Shown: positions 1 to 9,757 of the stretch, in pieces
Numbering within the stretch: position 1 is the stretch's first letter
Layout of the letters: each line of letters opens with the position of its first letter
Assembly: GCF_034314165.1 (NCBI RefSeq)
Contig: NZ_JAVIWK010000001.1
Span: forward strand, 1,565,001-1,629,000
DNA length: 64,000 nucleotides
Direction of reading: 5' to 3'
Source: Pseudomonas sp. Bout1
Lineage (GTDB): Bacteria; Pseudomonadota; Gammaproteobacteria; Pseudomonadales; Pseudomonadaceae
Program-made: the position numbers and the translations under genes
The notes under the pieces: model-generated
The model's input: the letters and a program-made list of their open reading frames with translations, nothing else
What the model was told of the DNA's origin: nothing
Database searches by the model: none

Positions 1-55
1 CGATGAAAGTGGGGGAGAGCGGGTTGTGGGCGATGATCGAACGTAAAGTCATGGG

Positions 56-95
56 CATAAAAAAACCGCTTCCTGTGAGGGAAGCGGTTTCTTTT
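56..95 (-). terminator. Intrinsic terminator of emhABC
   Basis: An 11-bp perfect stem (AAACCGCTTCC / GGAAGCGGTTT) with a 6-nt loop is followed on the minus strand by a run of T. It sits 14-50 nt past the stop codon of emhC, as expected for the end of the efflux operon. The plus-strand T-run is weaker, so it may also act in the other direction. Confidence 0.85.
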
Positions 96-108
96 TGCTA
101 CGGCGTTA

Positions 109-1566
109 TCAGAACAACTTCAGCGCCGGTGCTTCTTCTTTCAACGGCTCGTTCTTCGCGGTCTGCTCGTTCCAGCCACCACCGAGGGCCTTGTACAGGT
201 TGACCTCGCTGTTGAGTTGCGCCAGGCGGTCAGTGATCAGCGATTGCTGGGCACTGAACAGTTGGCGCTGGGCATCCAGGAACGTCAGGTTGCTGTCGAC
301 ACCAATGCGGTAGCGACGCTCGGCCAGGCGGTAGTAATCCTGGTTGGCCGCGACGAAGCCACGTTGGGCGTCCAGTTGCTCCTTGTAGGTCTCACGTGCG
401 GCAAGGCCGTCGGAGACTTCCTGGAAGCCGGTCTGGATCGCTTTCTCGTAGTTGGCGACGTTGATCTCTTTCTGGATTTTGGAGTAATCCAGGCTGGCGC
501 GCAGGCTGCCGGCGTTGAAGATCGGGATGTTGATTTGCGGCGCGAACGACCAGGTACCCGAGCCGCCCTTGAACAGGCCGCCCAGGGTCGGGCTCGCGGT
601 GCCGGCGCTGGCGGTCAGGGTGATGCTCGGGAAGAACGCAGCCCGTGCCGCACCGATGTTGGCGTTGGCCGCCTTGAGGTTGTACTCGGCTTGCAGGATG
701 TCGGGACGACGTTGCAGCAGGTCCGACGGCAGGCCGGCCGGTACTTCGCTCAACAGGTTGTCAGCCAATGGCTGGCTGACGATGTTCGCCGGCAAGCCGG
801 TGCCCAGCAGCAGGGTCAGGCTGTTTTCGTCCTGGGCCACCTGGCGGGTGTAACGCGCCAGTTGCACCCGGGCGTTTTCCACCGAGGTACGGGCCTGGCT
901 CAGGTCCAGGGCCGACGCCACGCCAACTTCGTTGCTGCGCGAGGTGAGCTTGTAGCTCTGTTCGAACGCACCGAGGGTGTCCTGGGTGAGCTTGAGCAGT
1001 TCCTTGTCGGCCTGCCAGGTCAGGTAGGCGTTGGCCACGCTGGCCACCAGGCTGATCTGGGTGCTGCGGCGCGCTTCTTCGGTGGCGAAGTATTGTTGCA
1101 GCGCTTGCTCGCTCAGGCTGCGAACCCGGCCGAACAGGTCCAGCTCATAAGAGCTGATCCCGAGGCCAGCGGAGTATTGACTGGAGATGCCCGCTTCGCC
1201 GGTCTGTGACAGTTTGGCCGGGGTGCGCGAACGGCTGCCGCTACCTGTGGCCGAAATGGCAGGGAACAGGTCGGCACGCTGGATCTGATACTGCGCGGCA
1301 TACGCGTCGATATTCAGGGCCGCGACACGCAGGTCGCGGTTGTTCACCAATGCAGTCTGGATCAGCTGTTGCAGGGCAGGGTCATGGAAAAACTGCTTCC
1401 AGCCTTGCTCGGCAGCGGCCTGGCCCGGCGCCTGGGCCGACGAATACGCCGGCCCCTGCGGGAACTGCGCGGCTACCGGCGCTTCAGGGCGCTGGTAGTC
1501 CGGGATCAGCGAGCAGCCACTGAGCACGAATGCCGTGACGGCTAGGGAAAGTAGCGACTTGCTCAT
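109..1566 (-). CDS. emhC: Outer-membrane channel of RND efflux pump (OprM/TtgC/EmhC family)
   Basis: 485-residue outer-membrane factor that forms the exit duct of a tripartite drug/solvent efflux pump. The N-terminus is a lipoprotein signal with lipobox LSGC, so Cys18 would be acylated and the protein anchored in the outer membrane. The rest has the two repeated OEP coiled-coil/beta-barrel halves expected of OprM, and the length matches the family. Its ATG overlaps the end of emhB by 4 nt (ATGA), so translation is probably coupled. It is the third gene of emhABC and is followed by a strong terminator. The symbol emhC is used because of the P. fluorescens context; ttgC would be the P. putida name. 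Confidence 0.93.
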   Translation of the reverse strand: MSKSLLSLAVTAFVLSGCSLIPDYQRPEAPVAAQFPQGPAYSSAQAPGQAAAEQGWKQFFHDPALQQLIQTALVNNRDLRVAALNIDAYAAQYQIQRADLFPAISATGSGSRSRTPAKLSQTGEAGISSQYSAGLGISSYELDLFGRVRSLSEQALQQYFATEEARRSTQISLVASVANAYLTWQADKELLKLTQDTLGAFEQSYKLTSRSNEVGVASALDLSQARTSVENARVQLARYTRQVAQDENSLTLLLGTGLPANIVSQPLADNLLSEVPAGLPSDLLQRRPDILQAEYNLKAANANIGAARAAFFPSITLTASAGTASPTLGGLFKGGSGTWSFAPQINIPIFNAGSLRASLDYSKIQKEINVANYEKAIQTGFQEVSDGLAARETYKEQLDAQRGFVAANQDYYRLAERRYRIGVDSNLTFLDAQRQLFSAQQSLITDRLAQLNSEVNLYKALGGGWNEQTAKNEPLKEEAPALKLF

Positions 1567-4500
1567 TGGCCAGCCTCTTTAGGAGTTTGCTTGGTTTCAG
1601 TCTTTTTACGCTCGCCGGCGGAGGACACGGTTGCATAGAACAGTGGCACCCAGAAGATCGCCAGGACGGTGGCCGTGATCATACCGCCAATTACGCCGGT
1701 ACCGATCGCATGCTGGCTGCCTGAACCCGCGCCCGTGGAGATCGCCAGTGGCAGTACGCCGAGCATGAACGCCATGGAGGTCATGATAATCGGGCGCAGA
1801 CGCATACGGGATGCCTCGATTGCCGCCTCGACAATGCCTTTGCCTTGCTCGTGAAGCTCTTTGGCGAACTCCACGATCAGGATGGCGTTTTTCGCCGCCA
1901 GGCCCACCGTGACCAACAGGCCCACCTGGAAGAACACGTCGTTGGACAGTCCCCGCAGGCTGGTGGCGATCAGCGCACCGATCACACCCAGCGGTACAAC
2001 CAGAATCACCGCAATCGGGATCGACCAGCTTTCGTACAGTGCCGCGAGGCACAGGAACACTACCAGCAGCGACAGGGCGTACAGCGCAGGTGCCTGGGAG
2101 CCAGACAGGCGTTCTTCGTACGACAGGCCGGTCCAGGAGTAACCAACGCCGGCTGGCAGGTCCTTGGCAATGCGTTCGACTTCCGCCATTGCATCACCGG
2201 TACTGTAACCAGGTGCCGGGGTACCGAGGATTTCCATCGCCGCTACACCGTTATAGCGCGAGAGTTTCGGCGAACCGAAGATCCACTTGCCCGAGGAGAT
2301 GGCCGACAGGGGCACCATCTTGCCGGAGGTGCTGCGCACGTACCATTTGTCCAGGTCTTCCGGAGACATACGGCTGGCGGCGTCGCCTTGTACATACACC
2401 TTCTTCACACGACCGCGGTCGATGAAGTCGTTGACGTAGCTGCCACCCAAGGCAATCGCCAGGGTTTGCTGGATGTCCGCCAGGCTGATGCCCTGGGCAC
2501 TGGCCTTCTCGTCGTCAACGGTCAGCTCGTACTGCGGCTCATCGTTCACGCCGTTGGGGCGCACGCCCGCCAGGACCTTGCTTTGCGCTGCCGCACCGAG
2601 GAACTGGTTACGTGCAGCCATCAGCTTGTCGTGGCCGACACCACCCTGGTCTTGCAGGAACACGTCGAAGCCGGTGGCGTTACCCAACTCCAGAACCGAA
2701 GGCGGCACGATGGCAAATACCATGGCGTCCTTGAAGGCTCCGAAGAAATAACCCTGGGCACGCTTGGCCACTTCAAATACCGATTGGGTCGAATCACGCT
2801 CGCCCCACGGCTTGAGCATCACAAACGCGAGGCCCGAACTCTGGCCACGACCGGCGAAGTTGAAGCCGTTGACGGTAAACACCGACTTCACGGCCTTGCC
2901 TTCGCCTGGCTCGCCTTCCTTGTCATGCAGCAGGAAGGCACGCATGTCGTCGATGACTTTTTGCGTACGTTCAGCCGAAGAACCGACCGGCGTCTGCACT
3001 TGGGCAAAGATCACACCCTGGTCTTCCTCAGGCAGGAACGCGCTTGGAATACGGGTGAACATCCAGATCATGCCGGCAAGGATCAACGCATAGACCAGGA
3101 ACGCTGGAATCTTGTGCTTGATCATCGCGCCCACGCCGCGCTCGTACTTCAGTACGCCGCTGTCGAAGGTGCGGTTGAACCAGCCGAAAAAGCCGCGCTT
3201 GGGCTGGCCGTGTTTTTCCGGGTCGATCGGCTTGAGCATGGTGGCGCACAGGGCCGGGGTGAAGATCAGGGCAACCAGTACCGACAACGCCATCGCCGAA
3301 ACAATGGTGATGGAGAACTGCCGGTAGATCACACCGGTTGAACCACCGAAGAACGCCATCGGCAACAGTACCGCCGACAGTACCAGCGCAATACCCACCA
3401 GGGCGCCCTGGATCTGGCCCATGGACTTGATCGTTGCTTCTTTTGGCGACAGATGCTCCTCGGCCATCACCCGTTCGACGTTTTCCACCACGACGATGGC
3501 GTCATCCACCAGCAAGCCGATGGCCAGGATCATGCCGAACATGGTCAGGGTGTTGATGGTGAAACCGAACGCCGCCAGGATCCCGAAGGTACCCAGCAAT
3601 ACCACCGGTACGGTCATGGTGGTGATGATGGTGGCGCGGAAGTTCTGCAGGAACAGGAACATTACCAGGAACACCAGCACGATCGCCTCGACCAGGGTGT
3701 CAACAACACCGGAGATCGATTCGGTCACTACCGGCGTGGTGTCATACGGCACCACAGCCTTCATGCCTGGCGGGAAAAACGGTTCCAGGGATGCCACGGT
3801 GGCGCGGATGGCCTTGCCGGTGTCCAGGGCGTTGGCGCCGGCGGCCAGCTTGATCGCCATGCCGGAAGCCGGCTTACCGTTAAACTGCGCACTGATGCTG
3901 TAGTTCTGGCCGCCCAGTTCGATCCGCGCAACGTCACGCAGGCGAACCTGCGAGCCGTCGGTGTTGACCTTCATCAGGATCTTGCCGAACTCATCAGCCG
4001 ATTGCAGACGCGTCTTGCCGATGATGGTGGCGTTCAGCTGGGTGCCGGGCAGGGCAGGCAGGCCGCCCAATTGGCCGGTGGCCACCTGAACGTTCTGGGC
4101 CGAGATGGCAGCGCTGACGTCAACCGGCGTCAACTGGTAGTTGTTCAGCTTGGCCGGGTCTAGCCAGATACGCATGGCGTACTGCGAACCGAAGACCTGG
4201 AAGTCACCTACGCCAGCCGTGCGGGAAATCGGATCCTGGATGTTGGACACGATGTAGTTGGACAGGTCGTCCTTGGTCATGCTGCCGTCTTCCGACACCA
4301 GACCGATCACCATCAGGAAGTTCTTCACCGACTTGGTCACGCGAATACCCTGCTGTTGCACTTCTTGCGGCAGCAGTGGGGTCGCCAGGTTCAGTTTGTT
4401 CTGCACCTGAACCTGGGCGATATCCGGGTTGGTACCCTGGTTGAACGTCGCGGTGATGGTCATGCTGCCGTCGGAGTTACTGTCCGAGGCGACATAACGC

Positions 4501-4724
4501 AGGTTGTCGATACCGTTGAGCTGTTGCTCGATGACCTGCACCACGGTGTCCTGCACGGTTTGTGCGGACGCGCCCGGGTAGGTCACCTGGATGTCGATGG
4601 CGGTCGGCGCGATGGCCGGGTATTGGTTGATGGGCAACTTCAGGATCGACAGTGCCCCGACCAGCATGATCACCAGGGCAATTACCCAGGCGAAAATGGG
4701 ACGGTCGATAAAAAATTTCGACAT
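1563..4724 (-). CDS. emhB: RND multidrug efflux pump inner-membrane transporter (EmhB/MexB/TtgB)
   Basis: 1053-residue HAE1-type RND pump, the proton-driven engine of the EmhABC efflux system in the inner membrane. It is colinear with MexB over its whole length. It begins [14 protein letters not shown], has the TM4 proton-relay motif [11 protein letters not shown] (the Asp pair near residues 407-408) and the TM10 lysine in [11 protein letters not shown]. The large periplasmic loops between TM1/2 and TM7/8 are present. A GGGGAG ribosome site lies at the end of emhA, 3 nt before this ATG. Expected substrates are hydrophobic antibiotics, dyes and aromatic solvents, by analogy with family members; none is shown by the sequence. 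Confidence 0.95.
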   Translation of the reverse strand: MSKFFIDRPIFAWVIALVIMLVGALSILKLPINQYPAIAPTAIDIQVTYPGASAQTVQDTVVQVIEQQLNGIDNLRYVASDSNSDGSMTITATFNQGTNPDIAQVQVQNKLNLATPLLPQEVQQQGIRVTKSVKNFLMVIGLVSEDGSMTKDDLSNYIVSNIQDPISRTAGVGDFQVFGSQYAMRIWLDPAKLNNYQLTPVDVSAAISAQNVQVATGQLGGLPALPGTQLNATIIGKTRLQSADEFGKILMKVNTDGSQVRLRDVARIELGGQNYSISAQFNGKPASGMAIKLAAGANALDTGKAIRATVASLEPFFPPGMKAVVPYDTTPVVTESISGVVDTLVEAIVLVFLVMFLFLQNFRATIITTMTVPVVLLGTFGILAAFGFTINTLTMFGMILAIGLLVDDAIVVVENVERVMAEEHLSPKEATIKSMGQIQGALVGIALVLSAVLLPMAFFGGSTGVIYRQFSITIVSAMALSVLVALIFTPALCATMLKPIDPEKHGQPKRGFFGWFNRTFDSGVLKYERGVGAMIKHKIPAFLVYALILAGMIWMFTRIPSAFLPEEDQGVIFAQVQTPVGSSAERTQKVIDDMRAFLLHDKEGEPGEGKAVKSVFTVNGFNFAGRGQSSGLAFVMLKPWGERDSTQSVFEVAKRAQGYFFGAFKDAMVFAIVPPSVLELGNATGFDVFLQDQGGVGHDKLMAARNQFLGAAAQSKVLAGVRPNGVNDEPQYELTVDDEKASAQGISLADIQQTLAIALGGSYVNDFIDRGRVKKVYVQGDAASRMSPEDLDKWYVRSTSGKMVPLSAISSGKWIFGSPKLSRYNGVAAMEILGTPAPGYSTGDAMAEVERIAKDLPAGVGYSWTGLSYEERLSGSQAPALYALSLLVVFLCLAALYESWSIPIAVILVVPLGVIGALIATSLRGLSNDVFFQVGLLVTVGLAAKNAILIVEFAKELHEQGKGIVEAAIEASRMRLRPIIMTSMAFMLGVLPLAISTGAGSGSQHAIGTGVIGGMITATVLAIFWVPLFYATVSSAGERKKTETKQTPKEAGQ

Positions 4725-4727
4725 GGA

Positions 4728-5876
4728 TTACTCCCCTTTACCAGCATCGGCAGCAGGCGCTGCAGCAGTGCCGGCGGGTTTAGCGTTGTCAGCGTCCTTG
4801 ACCTTGACTTCGATGCCCGGCTTGATGAATTGCAGGCCTTCGGTGATCACGCGGTCACCGGCGTCCAGGCCCTTTTCCACCAGCCAGTAGGCGCCGGAGG
4901 TGCGGTTGGCAACCAGTACACGTTGCTCGACCTTGTTGTCCTTGTTCACGATCAATGCAGTCGGGACGCCCTTGAGGTCACGGGTCACGCCTTGCTGCGG
5001 AGCCAGGATCGCCTTGCTGTTCACACCGGCTTGCAGTTGGGCGTGTACGAACATGCCCGGCAGCAGGGTGTGGTCAGGGTTCGGGAACACGGCGCGCAGG
5101 GTCACGGAACCGGTGGTCTGGTTGACCGACACTTCGGAGAACTCCAGCTTGCCGTCCTGGCCGTAAGGCGTGCCGTCTTCCAGGGTCAGCTTGACCTTGG
5201 CCGCGTTTTCGCCGGCTTTTTCCAACTGGCCGCTTGCCAGGTCGCGGCGCAGTTTCAGCATTTCAGCCGAGGACTGGGTTACGTCGACATAGATCGGGTC
5301 CAGTTGCTGGATCACGGCCATGGCATCGGTCTGGCCATTGCTGACCAGTGCGCCTTCGGTGACCGAGGAACGGCCAATACGCCCGGAGATCGGCGCGAAC
5401 ACTTTGGTGTAGCGCACGTTGATCTGGGCGGTTTGAACGTTTGCTTCGGCGGTCATGCGGTTGGCGACGGCAGTGTCGTATTCCTGACGGCTGACAGCTT
5501 GTTCGTCGACCAACTGCTTGTAGCGGTCGGTGATCGACTTGGTCTGGGTCAGGCTCGCCTGTGCGCTTTTCAAGGTGGCGTCATACACCGACGGGTCGAT
5601 CTGGTAGAGCTGTTGCCCTTCCTTCACGTCACCGCCTTCCTTGAACAGGCGCTTGAGAATGATGCCGTTGACCTGAGGGCGAACCTCGGCAATGCGGAAG
5701 GCCGTGGTACGGCCTGGCAGCTCGGATGTCAGGGTAAAGGCTTGAGGTTGAATAGTGACCACGCCGACCTGAGGGGTTTGAGCGGGCGGAGCCGCCTCTT
5801 CCTTTTTACATCCGCTGAGCAGCGATGCCAGGGCGACGGCAGTAACCAGGGCGGTAACAGCTGGCTTAAGTTGCAT
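4728..5876 (-). CDS. emhA: RND efflux periplasmic adaptor (EmhA/MexA/TtgA)
   Basis: 382-residue membrane-fusion protein that joins the EmhB pump to the EmhC channel. I start it at the ATG at 5876, which has a GAGG site 7 nt upstream and gives a clean lipoprotein signal with lipobox LLSGC (Cys23). An upstream start 12 codons earlier would put a Pro/Cys-rich leader before the signal peptide and is unlikely. The order is the usual one: beta-barrel and lipoyl half (about 45-100), long alpha-hairpin (about 100-170), second lipoyl half and barrel, then a low-complexity Ala/Lys tail. First gene of the emhABC operon. Confidence 0.94.
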   Translation of the reverse strand: MQLKPAVTALVTAVALASLLSGCKKEEAAPPAQTPQVGVVTIQPQAFTLTSELPGRTTAFRIAEVRPQVNGIILKRLFKEGGDVKEGQQLYQIDPSVYDATLKSAQASLTQTKSITDRYKQLVDEQAVSRQEYDTAVANRMTAEANVQTAQINVRYTKVFAPISGRIGRSSVTEGALVSNGQTDAMAVIQQLDPIYVDVTQSSAEMLKLRRDLASGQLEKAGENAAKVKLTLEDGTPYGQDGKLEFSEVSVNQTTGSVTLRAVFPNPDHTLLPGMFVHAQLQAGVNSKAILAPQQGVTRDLKGVPTALIVNKDNKVEQRVLVANRTSGAYWLVEKGLDAGDRVITEGLQFIKPGIEVKVKDADNAKPAGTAAAPAADAGKGE

Positions 5877-5965
5877 GAAGATCCTCGGGTCAGGCGCGCA
5901 GGGTGCGCACAAGAAGTGTGGAAGGGTAAAAAACAGGCACTGAGTAGATAAGTAGCTTGCTACGC

Positions 5966-5995
5966 AATATACTTACGTTCATGGTTGTTTGTAAA
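5966..5995. promoter_or_regulatory. EmhR/TtgR-type operator overlapping the emhA promoter
   Basis: On the minus strand a -35 TTTACA (5990-5995) and -10 TATATT (5966-5971) are spaced by 18 nt and read toward emhA. The segment between and over them (ACAAACAACCATGAA...GTAAGTATATT) resembles the known TtgR operator of P. putida ttgABC. On the plus strand a TTGACA at 5999-6004 could serve emhR. One repressor site could therefore control both divergent genes. The match to TtgR DNA is from memory of the published operator. Confidence 0.75.
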
Positions 5996-6162
5996 CTCTT
6001 GACAGGCTTCGCGCAATGTAGACAAAGCACTGCCCAAAGCCTCGATTCTAGTACGTTCGGCGCCCTTGAAGGCGTCGTCCCACAATTATTCAGATGGTCG
6101 TTAACGCAGGTTGAGTCTGCGTTACCGATCACCCCAAGCCTTCTGATTGAGGTTCTACTGCC

Positions 6163-6795
6163 ATGGTTCGTCGTACCAAAGAGGAAGCTCAGGAAACGCG
6201 CAGCCAGATCCTTGAAGCGGCCGAGCAAGCCTTTTACGAGCGTGGGGTTGCGCGTACCACGCTGGCGGACATCGCCGCGTTGGCAGGCGTGACGCGCGGT
6301 GCTATCTATTGGCATTTCAGCAACAAGGCCGACCTGGTGCAGGCGATGCTCGATACGCTGCACGAGCCGCTGGATGAATTGGCCAGGGCCAGTGAGAGCG
6401 AGGACGAGGTCGATCCGCTGGGTTGCATGCGCAAGCTGCTGATTCATCTGTTCCATCAAGTAGCCCTGGACCCGAAGACCCGGCGCATCAATGAGATTTT
6501 GTTTCATAAGTGCGAATTCACCGATGAAATGTGTGATCTGCGCCGTCAGCGCCAGACCGCCAGCCTTGAATGCAACCTGCGCATCGGGCTGACCTTGCGT
6601 AACGCGGTCCATCGCGGGCAGCTTCCGGAGAATCTCGATTGCGTACGTGCCGCCGTGTGCATGCACGCTTATATCAACGGAGTTCTCGGCCAATGGCTGC
6701 TGGTACCCGACAGTTTCCAGCTGGCCCAAGACGCAGAGCGCTGGGTCGATATCGCGTTGGACATGCTGCGCTTGAGCCCTGGCCTGCGCAATTGA
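6163..6795 (+). CDS. emhR: TetR-family repressor of the RND efflux operon
   Basis: 210-residue TetR regulator. The N-terminal helix-turn-helix lies at about residues 30-55 ([20 protein letters not shown]). The rest is a helical ligand-binding domain of TtgR/AcrR length. It is divergent from emhA with a 286-bp shared control region holding a TtgR-like operator, so it most likely represses emhABC and itself and is released by pump substrates. There is no Shine-Dalgarno stronger than a weak GAGG at about -16. The start at ATG 6163 matches the usual [10 protein letters not shown] opening of TtgR/EmhR proteins. Confidence 0.92.
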   Translation: MVRRTKEEAQETRSQILEAAEQAFYERGVARTTLADIAALAGVTRGAIYWHFSNKADLVQAMLDTLHEPLDELARASESEDEVDPLGCMRKLLIHLFHQVALDPKTRRINEILFHKCEFTDEMCDLRRQRQTASLECNLRIGLTLRNAVHRGQLPENLDCVRAAVCMHAYINGVLGQWLLVPDSFQLAQDAERWVDIALDMLRLSPGLRN

Positions 6796-6849
6796 GACAA
6801 AATGGGTAATTGCGACCAGTTGTGTCAACAATAAAGACCCAGGGTGGTC

Positions 6850-6873
6850 AATCAGCCTTTTCGCTGATTTTGT
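6850..6873 (+). terminator. Weak terminator after emhR
   Basis: A 7-bp stem AATCAGC / GCTGATT with a 6-nt CCTTTTC-type loop is followed by TTTG. It lies about 55 nt past the emhR stop. The T-tract is short, so activity is uncertain. Confidence 0.45.
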
Positions 6874-6978
6874 GGGGTGACTTTATATACGGGCTGGCGG
6901 GCGGTTGATAGGTAGTTGGCTAAGTATTTTGTAGCGATATTGTTGCAAGGCTGTGAAGGAATGTTTCCCGCCGTGCAT

Positions 6979-7013
6979 AAAAAAGCCCCGGCTCTCGCAA
7001 GCCGGGGCTTTTT
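6979..7013 (-). terminator. Intrinsic terminator of the ArsR-MFS-reductase operon
   Basis: GC-rich stem AGCCCCGGCT / GCCGGGGCT with an A-run on one side and a T-run on the other, so it can stop transcription from either strand. It lies 13 nt past the stop codon of the reductase gene at 7026. Confidence 0.88.
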
Positions 7014-7025
7014 CGTTTCAGCAGA

Positions 7026-8081
7026 TCACAGTGCCAGGGTTGGATAGTCGATGTAGCCGACCGGGCCTTTGGCGTAGAACGTCTCTGGATGGGCTTCGTT
7101 CAGCGGCGCATCGGCCCTCAGGCGAGCTGGCAGGTCCGGGTTGGCGATAAATGGCACGCCGAATGCCACCGCGTCCGCCTTGCCCGAGGCCAGCCAGGCG
7201 TTGGCGCTGTCCTTGGTGAAGCGCTCGTTGGCGATGTACGGGCCACCGAAGGCTGCTTTGAGTTGTGGGCCGAGGCTGTCGCCCGCTTCCTTTTCACGGG
7301 AGCAGATGAACGCGATGCCACGCTTGCCCAGCTCTTTGGCGACGTAGGTGAAGGTTTCCGACAGGTTGGTGTCGCCCATGTCATGGGAGTCGGCGCGCGG
7401 TGCGAGGTGCACACCCACACGGCCGGCGCCCCAGACTTCAATCACCGCGTCAGTCACTTCGAGCATCAGGCGGGCACGGTTTTCCAGGGAACCACCATAG
7501 TTGTCGGTACGCTGGTTGGTGCTGCTTTGCAGGAACTGGTCAAGCAGGTAGCCGTTTGCGCCGTGAACTTCCACACCGTCAAAACCGGCAGCCTTGGCGT
7601 TTTCGGCGCCTACACGGTAAGCGTCGACGATGTCGGCGATTTCAGCGGTTTCCAGGGCGCGTGGCGTTGGGTAGTCGGCCAGTGGGCGCACCAGGCTGAC
7701 GTGGCCCTTAGGTTGGATGGCACTTGGCGCGACCGGGGTTTCGCCGTCCAGGTACGACTCATGGGAGATGCGGCCAACGTGCCACAGTTGCAGGAAGATC
7801 TTGCCGCCCGCGCCGTGTACGGCCTTGGTCACATTGGCCCAGCCGCGAACCTGGTCGTTGGACCAGATGCCGGGGGTGTCCGGGTAGCCCACGCCCATTG
7901 GCGTCACGGAAGTCGCTTCGCTGAGGATCAGGCCGGCGGAAGCGCGTTGTACGTAGTATTCAGCCATCAGCGCATTGGGCACGCGACCGGCGTCGGCACG
8001 GCAGCGGGTCAGTGGCGCCATGATGATGCGGTTCGACAGTTCCAGGTCGCCGAGCTTGATTGGATCGAAAATAGTCGTCAT
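7026..8081 (-). CDS. Old-yellow-enzyme family alkene/N-ethylmaleimide reductase (XenB/NemA-like)
   Basis: 351-residue FMN-dependent NAD(P)H oxidoreductase of the OYE family. These enzymes reduce activated C=C bonds of electrophiles such as maleimides, and nitro compounds. It shows the TIM-barrel start FDPIKLGDLELSNRIIMAPLTR, the HGANGYLLDQFL segment and the NQRTDNYGGSLENR motif typical of NemA/XenB. The start at 8081 (MTTIF) is preferred over an upstream start because family members begin here. It is the last gene of an ArsR-MFS-reductase operon, 25 nt after the MFS gene, which suggests a detoxification role. Confidence 0.9.
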   Translation of the reverse strand: MTTIFDPIKLGDLELSNRIIMAPLTRCRADAGRVPNALMAEYYVQRASAGLILSEATSVTPMGVGYPDTPGIWSNDQVRGWANVTKAVHGAGGKIFLQLWHVGRISHESYLDGETPVAPSAIQPKGHVSLVRPLADYPTPRALETAEIADIVDAYRVGAENAKAAGFDGVEVHGANGYLLDQFLQSSTNQRTDNYGGSLENRARLMLEVTDAVIEVWGAGRVGVHLAPRADSHDMGDTNLSETFTYVAKELGKRGIAFICSREKEAGDSLGPQLKAAFGGPYIANERFTKDSANAWLASGKADAVAFGVPFIANPDLPARLRADAPLNEAHPETFYAKGPVGYIDYPTLAL

Positions 8082-8106
8082 GGGATACACCCTTCTCTTT
8101 AGTTGA

Positions 8107-9273
8107 TCAGTTAGTCGCGGGGGCCAGGTCGGCATCGCCGCTCTGACGGAAAGTAATCAGGGTTACCAGCAGCGCGAGCACCGCCAGGGCAGCAGCGGCC
8201 AGGGGCACGCTGGTCAGGCCGAAGCCATGGGCAATCACGCTGCCGCCCACCCAGGCGCCGAGGGCGTTGCCGACGTTGAAGGCGCCGATGTTCAAGGTGG
8301 ACACCAGGTTCGGAGCGGCCTTGCCAAAGGTCACCACGTTGATTTGCAGCGCCGGTACGGCGGCAAACGAGGCGGTGGCCCAGAGGAACAGGGTGATTTC
8401 GGTCGGGATCACGGCCACGCTGGTCCAGGTCAGTACCGTGGATACCACCGCCATGCTGATGAATACGCCGATCAGGGTGGCGGCCAGGCGCTTGTCTGCC
8501 AGCTTGCCGCCGATGATGTTGCCGACGGTCAGGCCCAGGCCGATCAGCAGCAGGGTCCAGGTCACGCCTTTGGGCGAGACGCCAGTTACGTCACCCAACA
8601 ACGGCGCGACATAAGTGAAGAGGGTGAACATCGAGGCCGCGAACAGTGCGGTCATGCTCAGGGAGAGCCAGATGCCGGCGCCCTTTAGTGCTCTGAGTTC
8701 GGCGCGCATGTCGAGTTTTTCCTCGTCACGCTTGGCCGGCAGGAAGCGGATCAGGCCGATCAAGGCGATCACACCAATCACGGTCACTGCCCAGAAGGTC
8801 GAGCGCCAGCCGGCTTCCTGGCCCAGCGCAGTACCCAGCGGCACGCCGAGCACGTTGGCCAGGGTCAAGCCGGTGAACATCAGCGCCACAGCCGAAGCAC
8901 GCTTGTTGGCCGGCACCAGGTTGGCAGCAACCACCGAACCGATACCGAAGAAGGCCCCGTGGCAGAGCGCGGTGACCACACGGGCAAACATCAGCACGTT
9001 GTAGTCACTCGCCAGGGCGCAGAGCAGGTTGCCGATGATGAAGATGCCCATCAACGCTACCAGGGCGGCCTTGCGCGGCAGCTTGGCGGTGGCCAGTGCC
9101 ATGAACGGCGCACCGATGGCTACGCCCAGGGCGTAACCGGTCACCAGCCAGCCGGCGCCGGGAATCGAGACACCGAGGTCGGCCGCCACATCGGGCAACA
9201 GGCCCATGATGACGAACTCGGTGGTACCGATGGCGAAGGCGCTTAAGGCCAGGATGAGTAGCGAGAGAGGCAT
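8107..9273 (-). CDS. MFS exporter, DHA1/AraJ-like
   Basis: 388-residue major facilitator with 12 predicted membrane helices. It begins MPLSLLILALSAFAIGTTEFVIMGLLPDVA-like, the signature of the AraJ/YdhP drug:H+ antiporter branch, with GTTEFVIMG in TM1. An AAGGA site precedes the ATG. It lies 13 nt after the ArsR gene and 25 nt before the OYE reductase, so the three genes are likely one transcript: sensor, exporter and detoxifying enzyme. The substrate cannot be read from the sequence. Confidence 0.87.
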   Translation of the reverse strand: MPLSLLILALSAFAIGTTEFVIMGLLPDVAADLGVSIPGAGWLVTGYALGVAIGAPFMALATAKLPRKAALVALMGIFIIGNLLCALASDYNVLMFARVVTALCHGAFFGIGSVVAANLVPANKRASAVALMFTGLTLANVLGVPLGTALGQEAGWRSTFWAVTVIGVIALIGLIRFLPAKRDEEKLDMRAELRALKGAGIWLSLSMTALFAASMFTLFTYVAPLLGDVTGVSPKGVTWTLLLIGLGLTVGNIIGGKLADKRLAATLIGVFISMAVVSTVLTWTSVAVIPTEITLFLWATASFAAVPALQINVVTFGKAAPNLVSTLNIGAFNVGNALGAWVGGSVIAHGFGLTSVPLAAAALAVLALLVTLITFRQSGDADLAPATN

Positions 9274-9286
9274 TGTTGGGTCCTTG

Positions 9287-9601
9287 TTACAGCGGTGTGC
9301 TGAGTTCTTCGGTGAGCGCTTTGAGGAAGGCTTGGATCACATCCTCATTGCGTTTGAAAAAGTGCCATTGGCCGGCCTTTTGGCTGCTGATCAGCCCTGC
9401 GCGTTGCAGGTTGGCCAGGTGCGCCGACACGGTGGACTGGGACAGGCCACAGCGCTGGTCGATCTGCCCGGCGCAAATGCCGTGCTCGTGGTGGTGGATC
9501 TGATCGGGGAATTGGGTTTTCGGGTCTTTCAGCCAGTTGAGGATGTCTCGCCGTACTGGGTGCGCCAGGGCTTTTATTATTTCGTCGAGGTCGATGGACA
9601 T
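9287..9601 (-). CDS. ArsR-family transcriptional regulator
   Basis: 104-residue winged-helix regulator. HTH core CGLSQSTVSAHLANLQRAGLI sits at about residues 51-71, and the tail EELSTPL is short. There is no CxC metal site of the ArsR/CadC kind, but two cysteines (Cys43 and Cys51) lie just before the recognition helix. This would fit a thiol/electrophile sensor better than a metal sensor. It heads the operon with an MFS exporter and an OYE reductase. Inverted repeats upstream (9633-9728) are likely its operators. The sensing role is inference. Confidence 0.88.
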   Translation of the reverse strand: MSIDLDEIIKALAHPVRRDILNWLKDPKTQFPDQIHHHEHGICAGQIDQRCGLSQSTVSAHLANLQRAGLISSQKAGQWHFFKRNEDVIQAFLKALTEELSTPL

Positions 9602-9632
9602 GGCAGTGATGCTCGGGTTTGTAAAACGTTAT

Positions 9633-9728
9633 ATCGCGATGAGGCGAACTTTAAATCGTTGTATTCCGATATACCAATATGATTTTGGTCTTAAGCCAGA
9701 TTAAATCGATATATCGGGTTATAACGAT
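9633..9728. promoter_or_regulatory. Cluster of ATCG/CGAT inverted repeats, probable ArsR operators
   Basis: The AT-rich 156-bp gap between the divergent ArsR and AcpH genes holds ATCGCGAT (9633-9640), ATCG-N8-CGAT (9655-9670), CGATATATCG (9707-9716) and a second ATCG-N8-CGAT (9713-9728). Two TTAAATCG direct repeats (9651, 9701) go with them. The recurring half-site and the position before an ArsR gene point to autoregulation and possibly control of acpH as well. Confidence 0.6.
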
Positions 9729-9757
9729 ACGTTGACGGCAGTGTTAGACTGCGCGCC

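Noticed and set aside
1845..5951. Long plus-strand frames opposite emhB and emhA
   Set aside because: Shadow frames of high-GC genes; the RND pump and adaptor on the minus strand are unambiguous.
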